Notes under the pieces: model-generated
Database searches by the model: none
What the model was told of the DNA's origin: nothing
The model's input: the letters and a program-made list of their open reading frames with translations, nothing else
Source: Mesorhizobium sp. LNHC252B00
GTDB lineage: Bacteria > Pseudomonadota > Alphaproteobacteria > Rhizobiales > Rhizobiaceae
Direction of reading: 5' to 3'
DNA length: 36,756 nucleotides
Assembly (NCBI RefSeq): GCF_000502955.1
Contig: NZ_AYWO01000006.1
Span: 92,703 to 129,458 of the forward strand
Shown: positions 7,969 to 14,633 of the stretch, piece by piece
Layout: the number at the start of each line of letters is the position of its first letter
How positions within the stretch are numbered: the first letter of the stretch is position 1
Made by a program: the position numbers and the translations under genes

Positions 7969-8238
7969 TCATTCGACCGCTGAAAAAAGGGCGCGGTCCG
8001 TGACGGCGCCCTGAATTGACGGGTTCAACGCTTCCCACCAGCCTTGTCGAGCATACCAGTCGTCAATGTCGCGGTGTACGCGATCCTTCTCAATGCCATA
8101 GCGCTCCTGGATTTTGCCTTCGAGCTGATCGCGCTTACCGGCGATGCGGTCGAGATCATCATCAGTGAGTTTGCCCCACTGTTCCTTGACCTTACCTTTG
8201 ACCTGCTTCCAATTTCCTTCGACGCGGTTCCAATCCAT
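7969..8238 (-). CDS. CsbD family stress-response protein
   Basis: This 89-residue protein begins MDWNRVEGNWKQVKGKVKEQ and continues WGKLTDDDLDRIAGKRDQLE, the hallmark of the CsbD family. These are small, hydrophilic, highly expressed proteins induced by general stress and of unknown biochemical role. The usual domain ends near RQGW at residue 67; about 22 extra residues with no family match follow, perhaps because the normal stop was lost. A GAGG site lies 8 nt before ATG 8238. A longer start is possible but not needed. Confidence 0.9.
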   Translation of the reverse strand: MDWNRVEGNWKQVKGKVKEQWGKLTDDDLDRIAGKRDQLEGKIQERYGIEKDRVHRDIDDWYARQGWWEALNPSIQGAVTDRALFSAVE

Positions 8239-8743
8239 GGTGGCGACCTCGTTGGAAAAACGGTCGTATGGCCGTGAGGTTCCGCTACAATACCGCAGAA
8301 GCGACAACCGCGACTGAAGCCGACGTTCGATACGGCTTGACCAAACATAAGCAACCTCTAACGTTTGTGATTGCGGCAAGCGATGCTCACCCCATCACTG
8401 CCGAAGATCGGGATTTCACCGGCCCGATCGGCCCGCGCCTCCCGCAAGTGGCGCGGGCTCAATTGCACAAGAGATGCAAAGACCGACCATGGCTTTGGAT
8501 GGCCAAAGAAATTGGCGACAAGGTGCGGATCGAGACGATCACGACGGTTTGTCCATTTTCGTACCGTCTAATATTTCAGGAAACTCGGTCGGCTTTTTTA
8601 CGTTTATGGATCGCCAGCATTTCATAGTCCCCCTCGCTGGTATCTAAGAGGCCCGTCACCTCTCCCGGAGGTGGCGGGCTTTTGCGCCTGCTGGAACGGT
8701 TTGTTGGGTCGGCTCGCCGCCAGCGGCGGGCCGGAGGGCTGGT
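8239..8743. other. Intergenic region with an orphan intrinsic terminator
   Basis: This 505-bp interval has no convincing protein gene on either strand. It is the shared upstream region of csbD (leftward) and contains a plus-strand terminator at 8651-8683 that no plus-strand gene explains. Near its right end, CGCCGC (8715-8720) and GCGGCG (8723-8728) form a small hairpin just after the DUF1236 gene, possibly that gene's own 3' structure. Confidence 0.5.
8651..8683 (+). terminator. Rho-independent terminator
   Basis: GCCCGTCACCTC (8651-8662) pairs with GAGGTGGCGGGC (8668-8679), a 12-bp stem with one G-U pair and a 5-nt loop, followed by TTTT (8680-8683). It works in the plus direction only; the reverse side has no T-run. 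The nearest upstream plus-strand protein gene is the broken lysozyme, about 800 bp away, so it may end a small RNA. Confidence 0.75.
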
Positions 8744-9043
8744 TCAGTCGTAGACCTTGACAATCTTGCGAGTGCCAGGATCGACAAGAACCGTCCGATT
8801 GTCGATCACGACATAGCGGTATTTAACGTTCGGAACTTCGTGAAGCTCGACGGTGTCTGGCAGCGATGAGCCGATATTGAGTTCCACGCCGGGAACCTTC
8901 ACCGATGCCAAAGGCTGCTTCTTCACATACTCGTGGATGACCGTGTCCTGCTCAGGCGTAATGACCACGTCCTCGGCTGCGGCCGCGCCGATACCTGCGA
9001 GGAGCAGAAACGCCGCAACGGCGCCGGTAAGGTGCATTCTCAT
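8744..9043 (-). CDS. DUF1236 domain exported protein
   Basis: This 99-residue protein has a signal peptide (TGAVAAFLLLAGIGAAAAED, cleaved before about residue 24) and a DUF1236 domain over residues 45-99. The domain shows the pattern VELNIGSSLPDTVELHEVP, then YRYVVIDNRTVLVDPGTRKI. DUF1236 proteins are periplasmic, common in Hyphomicrobiales and of unknown function. An excellent AGGAGG site lies 5 nt before the ATG. It is a single gene. Confidence 0.88.
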   Translation of the reverse strand: MRMHLTGAVAAFLLLAGIGAAAAEDVVITPEQDTVIHEYVKKQPLASVKVPGVELNIGSSLPDTVELHEVPNVKYRYVVIDNRTVLVDPGTRKIVKVYD

Positions 9044-9442
9044 GTTTTCCTCCTATGAGATCGACGCAGAACTCCGCGCCAGCCAACCAAACTTCGAGCA
9101 GGTGCAGGCGTTCCCCGACAGGGCTTCGGTCCCACGGGACATGGGGCCAAAGTCTGATAGCAAAACGCAATAGTCTTACCCATGACGTTGCGTGGAACAG
9201 CTTACTTTCGCGGGTGTTGTTTCTCGGAAAAGTCGGAGAAATCAGATGGATAGAAGTGTCAGTCAAGCGCGCTGGGTGCTCTCGCCGCTATTTGGGACCG
9301 TCACCTTTTTCTCGCGATCGCTGGATGACAATCTTGTAGATCGGCGCAGCTACGTCTCTTCCTGCGCCGATAAGGGTTCGCTCGCTTCTGCCGAGAGGCG
9401 TGCGAACCCTCTATCTTCAACGATGCGTATGAGGCGACCCTA
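9044..9442. other. Intergenic region, no gene seen
   Basis: These 399 bp separate the leftward DUF1236 gene from rightward small genes. Open frames here lack ribosome binding sites and protein-like composition. No tRNA, repeat or terminator was recognised. It presumably holds two divergent promoters. Confidence 0.4.
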
Positions 9443-9550
9443 ATGTTAAGCGACAAAGAAACCCGGTCTCTAGAGGCAGGCATGCTCCTGGCAGTGCCGT
9501 ACTGCGTGGCGGTCACGGCGCTGATCGCTATCTTCGCCTTGGCCTTTTGA
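9443..9550 (+). CDS. 35-residue single-pass membrane protein
   Basis: MLSDKETRSLEAGMLLAVPY is followed by a hydrophobic segment ending AIFALAF. A GAGG site is about 8 nt upstream and the stop is 6 nt before the next gene, which suggests translational coupling. The N-terminus is polar and the C-terminal 22 residues would span the inner membrane. The family is not recognised. Confidence 0.5.
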   Translation: MLSDKETRSLEAGMLLAVPYCVAVTALIAIFALAF

Positions 9551-9556
9551 CGGACA

Positions 9557-9922
9557 ATGGTTCGCATGAACCGCTTCCTTTTCGTCGCGGCCGACTTTCT
9601 TTCCCGGCCCCCCGGGTTTTATGTGATGCTCATAGCCATGGTGCTTTGCACAGCGCTGGTACCTTTTGGCCTGACAAACACGGTTACGTATGCCCTGTCG
9701 GTCGCGGCCATCGTGATCACTGGTGTTGTCCTGATACAGGGCTATCGCGACACCGCCGCCATCCACGCCAAACTCGATGAGATCATCGTTGCACTTGAGG
9801 AAACCAGAAACGACGTTGTCGGGCTGGAGCATGCCGACCCGGAGGAGATCAGGGAAAAGGTTGTGAAGCTCGAAGAAGAAGCAGCGAAAGCATCTGGCCC
9901 ATTCCAATCAGCTATTAGCTAA
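9557..9922 (+). CDS. Low-affinity iron permease (Fet4)-like membrane protein
   Basis: This 121-residue protein has two membrane segments (FYVMLIAMVLCTALVPFGL and ALSVAAIVITGVVLIQGY). These are followed by the family-typical cytoplasmic stretch RDTAAIHAKLDEIIVALEET, then RNDVVGLEHADPEEI and an acidic coiled-coil tail. This matches bacterial proteins annotated as low-affinity iron permease family, although actual iron transport by these short forms is unproven. The start could be ATG 9557 or 9566 (MNRFLF); residues 1-3 do not change the call. It follows a 35-residue membrane gene by 6 nt and precedes a 24-residue one by 33 nt, so the three may form a small operon. Confidence 0.75.
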   Translation: MVRMNRFLFVAADFLSRPPGFYVMLIAMVLCTALVPFGLTNTVTYALSVAAIVITGVVLIQGYRDTAAIHAKLDEIIVALEETRNDVVGLEHADPEEIREKVVKLEEEAAKASGPFQSAIS

Positions 9923-9955
9923 GCACGAGCTTTCGGAAGCAATAGGAGGCAGATC

Positions 9956-10030
9956 ATGAATAATATCATCTGGCTCGTTGGAGCGGTGGTCGTCGTATTA
10001 TTGATACTGAGCTTTTTTGGCCTTCGGTAA
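9956..10030 (+). CDS. 24-residue membrane microprotein
   Basis: The frame encodes MNNIIWLVGAVVVVLLILSF followed by FGLR, which is almost wholly one membrane helix. A perfect AGGAGG site lies 6 nt before the ATG. Similar tiny hydrophobic proteins ending in GLR or GFR occur widely in alphaproteobacteria and are usually not annotated. The role is unknown. The 245 bp after it, to the ISAs1 relic, hold nothing recognisable. Confidence 0.6.
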   Translation: MNNIIWLVGAVVVVLLILSFFGLR

Positions 10031-10275
10031 GTCTACGTCGCGTCCTCAACGCCATGCGGATAGCTATCTAGGTATCGAAGACGCTCCTGGGATTGGCCGC
10101 AGTCGATGCAAAGTGCCTTGGGCGGCGCTGCGCCGAGTTGTGACCCAGTGAGGCAGGTTTGCTTTCGCTTTCCGCTGCGCGCGCGCAACAGGATGACGCG
10201 CGGACCGAGCGAATATGTCAGAAACCCCGCAACTGGGGCAAGATAAGAGATCGGACCCTCGCGGCTCGCTGACGT

Positions 10276-10285
10276 GGCAGGATCG
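10276..10285. repeat. Inversion-junction repeat, left copy
   Basis: GGCAGGATCG is found here and, in inverse orientation (CGATCCTGCC), at 10637-10646. Both copies encode the same Gly-Arg-Ile of the transposase. Flipping the DNA between the copies on paper rejoins the two transposase fragments in frame. Confidence 0.75.
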
Positions 10286-10580
10286 AACGCGAAACGCGTT
10301 TCTACATCACCTCGCTAGTTCTCGTGGCCAATCTGATTGGCCCTCTCATCCGCGACCATTGGGCCGTCGAAAACTCGACATGGTCTTCCGCGATGACGAG
10401 TGCCGCCTGCGAACAGACCATGCCCCCGCAAACTTCACCACCATAAAACACATGGCTCTCAATCTCATACGACGAGCGCATGGGAAGGATTCGTTGCGAT
10501 TGACACGAAAAGTGGCGGCCTGGGACGACGAATTCCTCGTAAGCGTCATCTCACGATAATCAACTCACCCGATCCCCCTG
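10276..10580 (+). pseudogene. ISAs1 transposase, C-terminal fragment with terminal repeat
   Basis: The frame from about 10279 reads RIERETRFYITSLVLVANLI, then RDHWAVEN. It then breaks, losing the LHWVLD-like stretch, and resumes in another frame as MVFRDDECRLRTDHAPANF and NLIRRAHGKDSLRL, ending at TAA 10557-10559. These are signature C-terminal motifs of the ISAs1 transposase, with the DHW-EN catalytic region. The terminal repeat at 10561-10580 follows at once. It was inverted relative to the middle fragment. Confidence 0.8.
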
Positions 10581-10636
10581 GAGCCAGCCCTTAGCCATAG
10601 GAAATAGTTACCCTAGAAATCGCTCTGTGTGCCAAA

Positions 10637-10646
10637 CGATCCTGCC
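10637..10646. repeat. Inversion-junction repeat, right copy
   Basis: CGATCCTGCC is the inverse partner of the repeat at 10276-10285. It marks the point where the minus-strand middle fragment of the transposase stops matching its family. Confidence 0.75.
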
Positions 10647-10850
10647 GCCGGCCTCACGGGTGCTCTGGACCATGACGACACTCTTGAGGCCAGGCCATTG
10701 ATGGCTCCTTTGAAGCCAGTCGATATCGTGGATAACCGTGATGTCTCGGGTCTCGATGCGACCGTGATCGCCATCGACCGTGCTGGCGCGGCTCACGGTG
10801 GTGTCCTTGAAATTGCGGGCTTTTTGCTCGGCGGCAAAGAGTTCGACGTC
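10637..10850 (-). pseudogene. ISAs1 transposase, middle fragment
   Basis: Read leftward, the frame gives DVELFAAEQKARNFKDTTVS, then STVDGDHGRIETRDITVIHD, WLQRSHQWPGLKSVVMVQST and REAGGRI. This is the conserved centre of ISAs1 transposases, with the DGDHGRIETR motif. Homology begins at about 10850; the open frame continues to 10940 without family resemblance. At the left it breaks exactly at the 10-bp repeat. In the restored orientation the next residues are ERETRFYITSL from the plus-strand fragment. Confidence 0.8.
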
Positions 10851-10963
10851 GCTGGCAGAACCAATGGGAACGGTCGCCTTGATTTGACGAAGCCTGCATG
10901 CTGCTCGCTCACGCGGCACTCCCATGGGCTCGTGGCTCATGACGAAAAGATTCCACAGGCGCC

Positions 10964-10996
10964 TTGACGATCAAGAGAAATGTTCTCTATTCGTTC
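10964..10996 (+). promoter_or_regulatory. LexA (SOS) box overlapping a promoter
   Basis: GTTCTCTATTCGTTC (10982-10996) is an exact alphaproteobacterial LexA box, GTTC-N7-GTTC. It ends 2 bp before the ATG at 10999. A TTGACG (10964-10969) lies 16 bp before TCTATT (10986-10991), a plausible -35/-10 pair, so LexA would block the -10 element. The match is by eye. Confidence 0.7.
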
Positions 10997-10998
10997 TC

Positions 10999-11288
10999 AT
11001 GGCGCACGATCCGATCGACACGCTGGGAAAGGCGACCCGGCACAATATGCTCGTCAAGGCGGAGTGCAGTTGCGGCAATGTCCGTTATTGCCGTTCGGCC
11101 GACCTGATGATGGTCTATGGGGCGGTGTCGATCCTCTAAAACTGAAATTCGATTGCAGCCAGTGCAAGCCAGAAATCAAGATCACGCTGCTTGAGATCCA
11201 TCCGGAGCACCTGCCGAAGCTGTTGATGATCCACAAGCCGATGAAGGTCGACGGCACTCTGCCGACCATCAGGCAGATCCTGAAATGA
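10999..11288 (+). pseudogene. SOS-controlled small zinc-ribbon protein, frameshifted
   Basis: The frame starts MAHDPIDTLGKATRHNMLVK, then AECSCGNVRYCRSADLMMVYG, and hits TAA at 11137-11139. The protein clearly continues in the next frame as GGVDPLKLKFDCSQCKPEIK, then ITLLEIHPEHLPKLLMIHKP, to TGA 11286-11288. A single-base shift near 11115-11125 splits it. Two Cys pairs (CSCG and CSQC) suggest a zinc ribbon; full length would be about 96 residues. I know of similar small zinc-ribbon proteins in rhizobia but not of a tested function. The LexA box at its start predicts induction by DNA damage. The last 25 bases may belong to the ISAs1 N-terminal piece on the other strand. Confidence 0.6.
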
Positions 11289-11430
11289 CCCAGAAAAACA
11301 ACCGTTTCCGCCAACGCACCGGCATCGCAAGCTACATCGTCCATCCAGTGCATCCTCCAAAGAATCAGATGCTCTCGACAGATTCAGCTCCTAAACCCCT
11401 TGTCACGCGTTAACTCACCCGATTGCCCTG
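11262..11430 (-). pseudogene. ISAs1 N-terminal transposase fragment and outer terminal repeat
   Basis: The terminal repeat is at 11411-11430 (reverse strand CAGGGCAATCGGGTGAGTTA). Leftward from 11353, one frame reads MDDVACDAGALAETVVFLGHF and a second continues QDLPDGRQSAVD. Together they resemble the usual ISAs1 start, ending in a HF-DLPDPRQ-like motif, with one frameshift. The short length makes this call weaker than that for the other two pieces. Confidence 0.5.
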
Positions 11431-11543
11431 CCGCAACTGTAGTATTAGACCGCTTACCACGCGACTTCACGTCGGGGCTTGCGCTGATGGCAGGGCGTGC
11501 GGCTAGTATGCTGTCAGATCATTGGACTTTGAAGGGCCAAGCA

Positions 11544-13190
11544 ATGCCGCCGAGCGAAATGACCACCCACGAGCCGAGCGAGCAAACTGTTCTCTCTGTT
11601 CGAAATCTGACCGTCCGCCTGCCAAAGAACATGGAGCGGCAGAACGCGGTCGAAAACATATCCTTCGACATGCGGAAGGGTGAGATGCTCTGCATCGTCG
11701 GCGAATCCGGCTCCGGCAAGTCCGTCACCGCAAACGCGATCATGGGCCTGCTGCCGTCTTCGGTGCGGATCGCGCAGGGAAGCATCCGCTTCAAGGGTCA
11801 CGATCTCGCCAGCGCCGCGGAAGACGTGATGCGCAGTCTGCGTGGCCGTTCGGTCTCCATCATCTTCCAGGATCCGCTTTCCGCGCTCAATCCGCTGATG
11901 ACTGTCGGCCAGCAGGTGGCGGAGGTCATGGAAGCACACCGGTCCGGCACCTCGGCGACCCGCGCCAAGGCGGTTGTCGACCTGCTTGGCGAAGTCGGCC
12001 TGCCGGAACCGGAGGTCTTGCGCCACCAGTATCCGTTCCAGCTCTCTGGCGGGCAACGCCAGCGCGTCATGATCGCCATGGCGCTGGCGCTCAAGCCTGA
12101 TCTTTTGATCGCCGACGAGCCGACCACCGCTCTCGACGTAACCACCCAGGCGCAGATACTTGCCTTGATCCGGCGGCTGCAGCGCGAAAGGAACATGAGC
12201 GTCATGTTCATCACGCACGATTTTGGCGTCGTCGCGGAAATCGCCGATCGCGTCATCGTCATGGAGAAAGGCGCGATGGTCGAACAAGGCGCCGCCGCCG
12301 CCGTTCTGGGCAATCCAAGCCATCCCTACACCAGGCGGCTGATCGCCGCCGTCCCGCATATGATCGAGAGCGAAACGAAGGCGCGTGAGGATACTCCGAT
12401 CGTGCTGGAGGTGCAGAAACTCGACAAGACATATCGGCCGGGCATCGGTTTCTTCTCGAGGTCCCGCATCGTGCACGCCGTCAAGCAGGTCAGCTTTGAG
12501 GTTCGCCAGGGCAGAACGCTCGGCATCGTCGGCGAGTCCGGCTCGGGGAAATCGTCGCTGGGCCGCGTCCTGCTGAAACTCCTGGACAGCGACGGAGGCA
12601 GCATCCTGTTCGACGGCAAGGATATCGCGGCGCTTTCGGACTCCGAGTTCCGACCGATGCGGCCGCACATCCAGATGATCTTCCAGGATCCGTTCGCCTC
12701 GCTCAATCCGCGCCAGACGATCGCCAAGATCCTCACCGTCGGCCCGATGGCGCACGGCCTGTCGGCCCCGGAAGCGCGCGCGAAGGCGCTGCGGCTGCTG
12801 CGTCTGGTCGGCCTCGACGAGGGTGCCTACGACCGCTTTCCGCACGAATTCTCTGGCGGCCAGCGTCAGCGGATCGGCATCGCACGAGCCCTGATGATGG
12901 ACCCCAAGGTCCTGGTCGCCGACGAAGCGGTCTCGGCTCTCGATGTCTCCATCCAGGCGCAGATTCTCGATCTGCTGGCGAGCATCCAGGAAGAAATAAA
13001 GATCGCCATGATCTTCATCACTCACGACCTGCGGGTGGCAAGCCGGATCTGCGACGAAATTCTGGTGATGAACCGCGGCGAAGTCGTGGAGTGTGGCCCG
13101 CCGTCGCAGATATTCCGGTCGCCACATCACCCCTATACGAGGCAACTGATCTCCGCCATTCCCGGCAAGGATTGGATCCCGGCGGCTTGA
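11544..13190 (+). CDS. Dipeptide/oligopeptide-type ABC transporter, fused double ATP-binding protein
   Basis: This 548-residue protein joins two ABC ATPase domains of the DppD and DppF kinds. Domain 1 has Walker A GESGSGKS (residues 53-60), signature LSGGQ (167-171) and Walker B LLIADEP (187-193). Domain 2 has Walker A GESGSGKS (330-337), signature FSGGQ (436-440) and Walker B LVADEA (E461). Each ends with the PYTR-L-AVP or PYTRQLISAIP oligopeptide-transporter C-terminal motif. It energises import from the cytoplasmic face. ATG 11544 follows an AAGG site; ATG 11559 is an alternative. It lies upstream of, and on the same strand as, the cluster with the matching binding protein and permeases, but is separated by 230 bp containing operator repeats. 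The end of an ISAs1 relic sits 113 bp upstream, where its promoter must lie. Confidence 0.95.
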   Translation: MPPSEMTTHEPSEQTVLSVRNLTVRLPKNMERQNAVENISFDMRKGEMLCIVGESGSGKSVTANAIMGLLPSSVRIAQGSIRFKGHDLASAAEDVMRSLRGRSVSIIFQDPLSALNPLMTVGQQVAEVMEAHRSGTSATRAKAVVDLLGEVGLPEPEVLRHQYPFQLSGGQRQRVMIAMALALKPDLLIADEPTTALDVTTQAQILALIRRLQRERNMSVMFITHDFGVVAEIADRVIVMEKGAMVEQGAAAAVLGNPSHPYTRRLIAAVPHMIESETKAREDTPIVLEVQKLDKTYRPGIGFFSRSRIVHAVKQVSFEVRQGRTLGIVGESGSGKSSLGRVLLKLLDSDGGSILFDGKDIAALSDSEFRPMRPHIQMIFQDPFASLNPRQTIAKILTVGPMAHGLSAPEARAKALRLLRLVGLDEGAYDRFPHEFSGGQRQRIGIARALMMDPKVLVADEAVSALDVSIQAQILDLLASIQEEIKIAMIFITHDLRVASRICDEILVMNRGEVVECGPPSQIFRSPHHPYTRQLISAIPGKDWIPAA

Positions 13191-13316
13191 GCCGCGGCCA
13201 CCCTGAAGCTCTCCTCCCCTGAACAATAGATGACCGTGCCGACAAAGGCGCGGCCGCATGTCTGCTCCTTGATCAGGCTGCCGATGCGTGCCGCGCCGGT
13301 CTCCTGCTGAGCGGAA

Positions 13317-13360
13317 TAGTTGCGTTTGTCCACTAAAAGTAGTTGCATTTATCCACTACT
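13317..13360 (+). promoter_or_regulatory. Tandem operator-like repeats upstream of the marR gene
   Basis: TAGTTGCGTTTGTCCACTA (13317-13335) and TAGTTGCATTTATCCACTA (13340-13358) match at 17 of 19 positions and are spaced 23 bp apart, about two helical turns. The second sits in an inverted frame AGTAGT-N11-ACTACT (13338-13360). This is the expected place and form for binding of the MarR protein encoded 64 bp downstream. Binding is inferred. Confidence 0.65.
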
Positions 13361-13391
13361 CGCTCAATCATACCCTGGAGATCTCGATGAA

Positions 13392-13408
13392 GGCTGTCCA
13401 CGACAGCC
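13392..13408 (+). repeat. Short hairpin in the marR leader
   Basis: GGCTGTC (13392-13398) and GACAGCC (13402-13408) form a 7-bp stem with a 3-nt loop, ending just before the GGAGAG ribosome binding site of the marR gene. It could modulate translation or be a further protein-binding site. Confidence 0.4.
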
Positions 13409-13423
13409 TCTGGAGAGTGTTCG

Positions 13424-13915
13424 ATGCCGGTGAAGAAGAACAAAGGTCCGCCTTATCCTGTCGAGACGGTCGGGCTGGATGTCCTCGAAGACACGTTGAG
13501 CTTTTATATCCGCAGCATCAACATAGCGCTTTCTCGCGATCTCGATGACCGCCTGGAAGGTCTCGATGTTGCCCGGGGAACGGGCAAGATCACCACCCTG
13601 CTCCTTGTCGACAGCCATCCAGGAATACGGCCATCGGTCATCGCGCAGCTCATTATGCGCGATCGCTCCGCCATGGGCAGGCTGGTCGACCAGATGATCG
13701 ATCACGAACTGATCACGCGTCAGGCTGCGCCGGACGATGGACGCGCACAGGAGCTCCACATCACCCAAAAGGGGGCAGACCTTGCCCGCAAGGTGCGCAA
13801 GATCGCCACCAAGCAATCCAGCGATTTCTTCGCCGATGTGCCTGAGAAAGACCAGAAGCGTCTGCTGGACATATTGCGGCGTGTCTATCGCCGCACCGCG
13901 GGACTCGACCAATGA
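13424..13915 (+). CDS. MarR-family transcriptional regulator
   Basis: This 163-residue winged helix-turn-helix regulator has an N-terminal dimerisation helix (DTLSFYIRSINIALSRDLDD). Its HTH region reads IRPSVIAQLIMRDRSAMGRL and continues VDQMIDHELI. The wing is RQAAPDDGRAQELHITQKGA, the typical MarR DxR-containing wing, and C-terminal helices follow. A GGAGAG site lies 6 nt before ATG 13424. It is first gene of the downstream operon and overlaps the SDR gene by 4 bp (ATGA). Most MarR proteins repress divergent or own operons until a small aromatic or amine ligand binds, so it probably senses the transported compound. Tandem repeats upstream are likely its sites. Confidence 0.92.
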   Translation: MPVKKNKGPPYPVETVGLDVLEDTLSFYIRSINIALSRDLDDRLEGLDVARGTGKITTLLLVDSHPGIRPSVIAQLIMRDRSAMGRLVDQMIDHELITRQAAPDDGRAQELHITQKGADLARKVRKIATKQSSDFFADVPEKDQKRLLDILRRVYRRTAGLDQ

Positions 13916-14631
13916 GGAAACCCGCGGGAATCCGAGCCGGCCAGCGTGTGGCACTCGTGTCCGGTGCCAGCCGCGGCATTGGTGCGGCTTGCGCCCGGCA
14001 CCTGTTCGAGACGGGCTGGACATTGTCGCTTGGCATGCGCGCATCGGTGCAGCCCGACTGGGCCGATAGCGAACGCGTCCGCGTGTTCCCGTACGATGCC
14101 GCGGAAGCCGGCAGTGAACAAACGTGGGTCGACGGCACCATTGATGCCTTCAACCGGATCGACGCGGTTGTCGCCAGCGCCGGCATCATGATTCCGAAGT
14201 CGGTCATCGACATCGACGACGCGGATCTCGATCTGATGTTCGAGATCAACGTCAAGGCTCCGCGCCGTCTGGTGCGCGCGTCATGGGCGTCGCTTGCGGC
14301 GAGCCCCGCGGGCCGGGTGATCATACTGGCCTCGTTGTCTGGCAAGCGGGTCAAGTCCGTGACCGCGGGATCCTACTCGATCTCCAAATTTGCCGCAGTC
14401 GCGCTGGCCCACGGCATTCGGCAGGCGGGGTGGGACCTCGGAATTCGGGCCACTGCCGTCTGTCCAGGTTTCGTCGCCACCGACATGGCCCGCGGCATCA
14501 CCGATCGCTCCGATGCGCTGATGACCGATCCGGACGACCTCGCACGGATCATCGGCTTGCTTCTCGATCTGCCCGATCATGCGAGCGTCGCGGAATTTTC
14601 TATCAATTGCCAGCTCGAGGAGTCCTACTGA
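13912..14631 (+). CDS. Short-chain dehydrogenase/reductase (SDR)
   Basis: This 239-residue classical SDR has the cofactor motif SGASRGIG (residues 17-24), the ASAG segment (88-91), Asn113 in EINVKAP, a catalytic Ser in ILASLSGK (141 or 143) and the YSISK motif with Tyr155 and Lys159. It would reduce a carbonyl or oxidise an alcohol with NAD(P). The arginine after the Gly-rich loop does not settle NADP against NAD. The start overlaps the MarR stop by 4 bp and the stop is 2 bp before the next gene, so it is translationally coupled. It probably processes an aldehyde or alcohol intermediate of the imported compound (inference). Confidence 0.93.
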   Translation: MRKPAGIRAGQRVALVSGASRGIGAACARHLFETGWTLSLGMRASVQPDWADSERVRVFPYDAAEAGSEQTWVDGTIDAFNRIDAVVASAGIMIPKSVIDIDDADLDLMFEINVKAPRRLVRASWASLAASPAGRVIILASLSGKRVKSVTAGSYSISKFAAVALAHGIRQAGWDLGIRATAVCPGFVATDMARGITDRSDALMTDPDDLARIIGLLLDLPDHASVAEFSINCQLEESY

Positions 14632-14633
14632 GC

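Larger units (their letters stand above)
10276..11430. mobile_element. ISAs1-family insertion sequence relic, rearranged
   Basis: Three transposase pieces and both terminal repeats of one ISAs1-type element lie here. The C-terminal piece (plus strand) with one end is at 10276-10580, the middle piece (minus strand) at 10637-10850, and the N-terminal piece (minus strand) with the other end at about 11262-11430. The terminal repeats read CAGGGGGATCGGGTGAGTT and CAGGGCAATCGGGTGAGTT outward to inward, differing at two positions. They now lie in the same orientation because the left part has been inverted. The stretch between the middle and N-terminal pieces holds an unrelated zinc-ribbon gene. The element is not mobile. 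Confidence 0.7.

Noticed and set aside
10215..10400. Plus-strand frame starting MSETPQLGQDK
   Set aside because: Its later part reads the transposase fragment in the wrong frame and only its tail becomes the real ISAs1 frame after a deletion, so the start is not real.
10608..10940. Minus-strand frame as a complete 110-residue gene
   Set aside because: Its centre is clearly ISAs1 transposase and both ends are junction sequence, so it is a fragment and not a gene.
11514..13259. Minus-strand open frame of 581 codons
   Set aside because: It is antisense to the double ABC ATPase, rich in Arg, His and Asp, with no recognisable domain.
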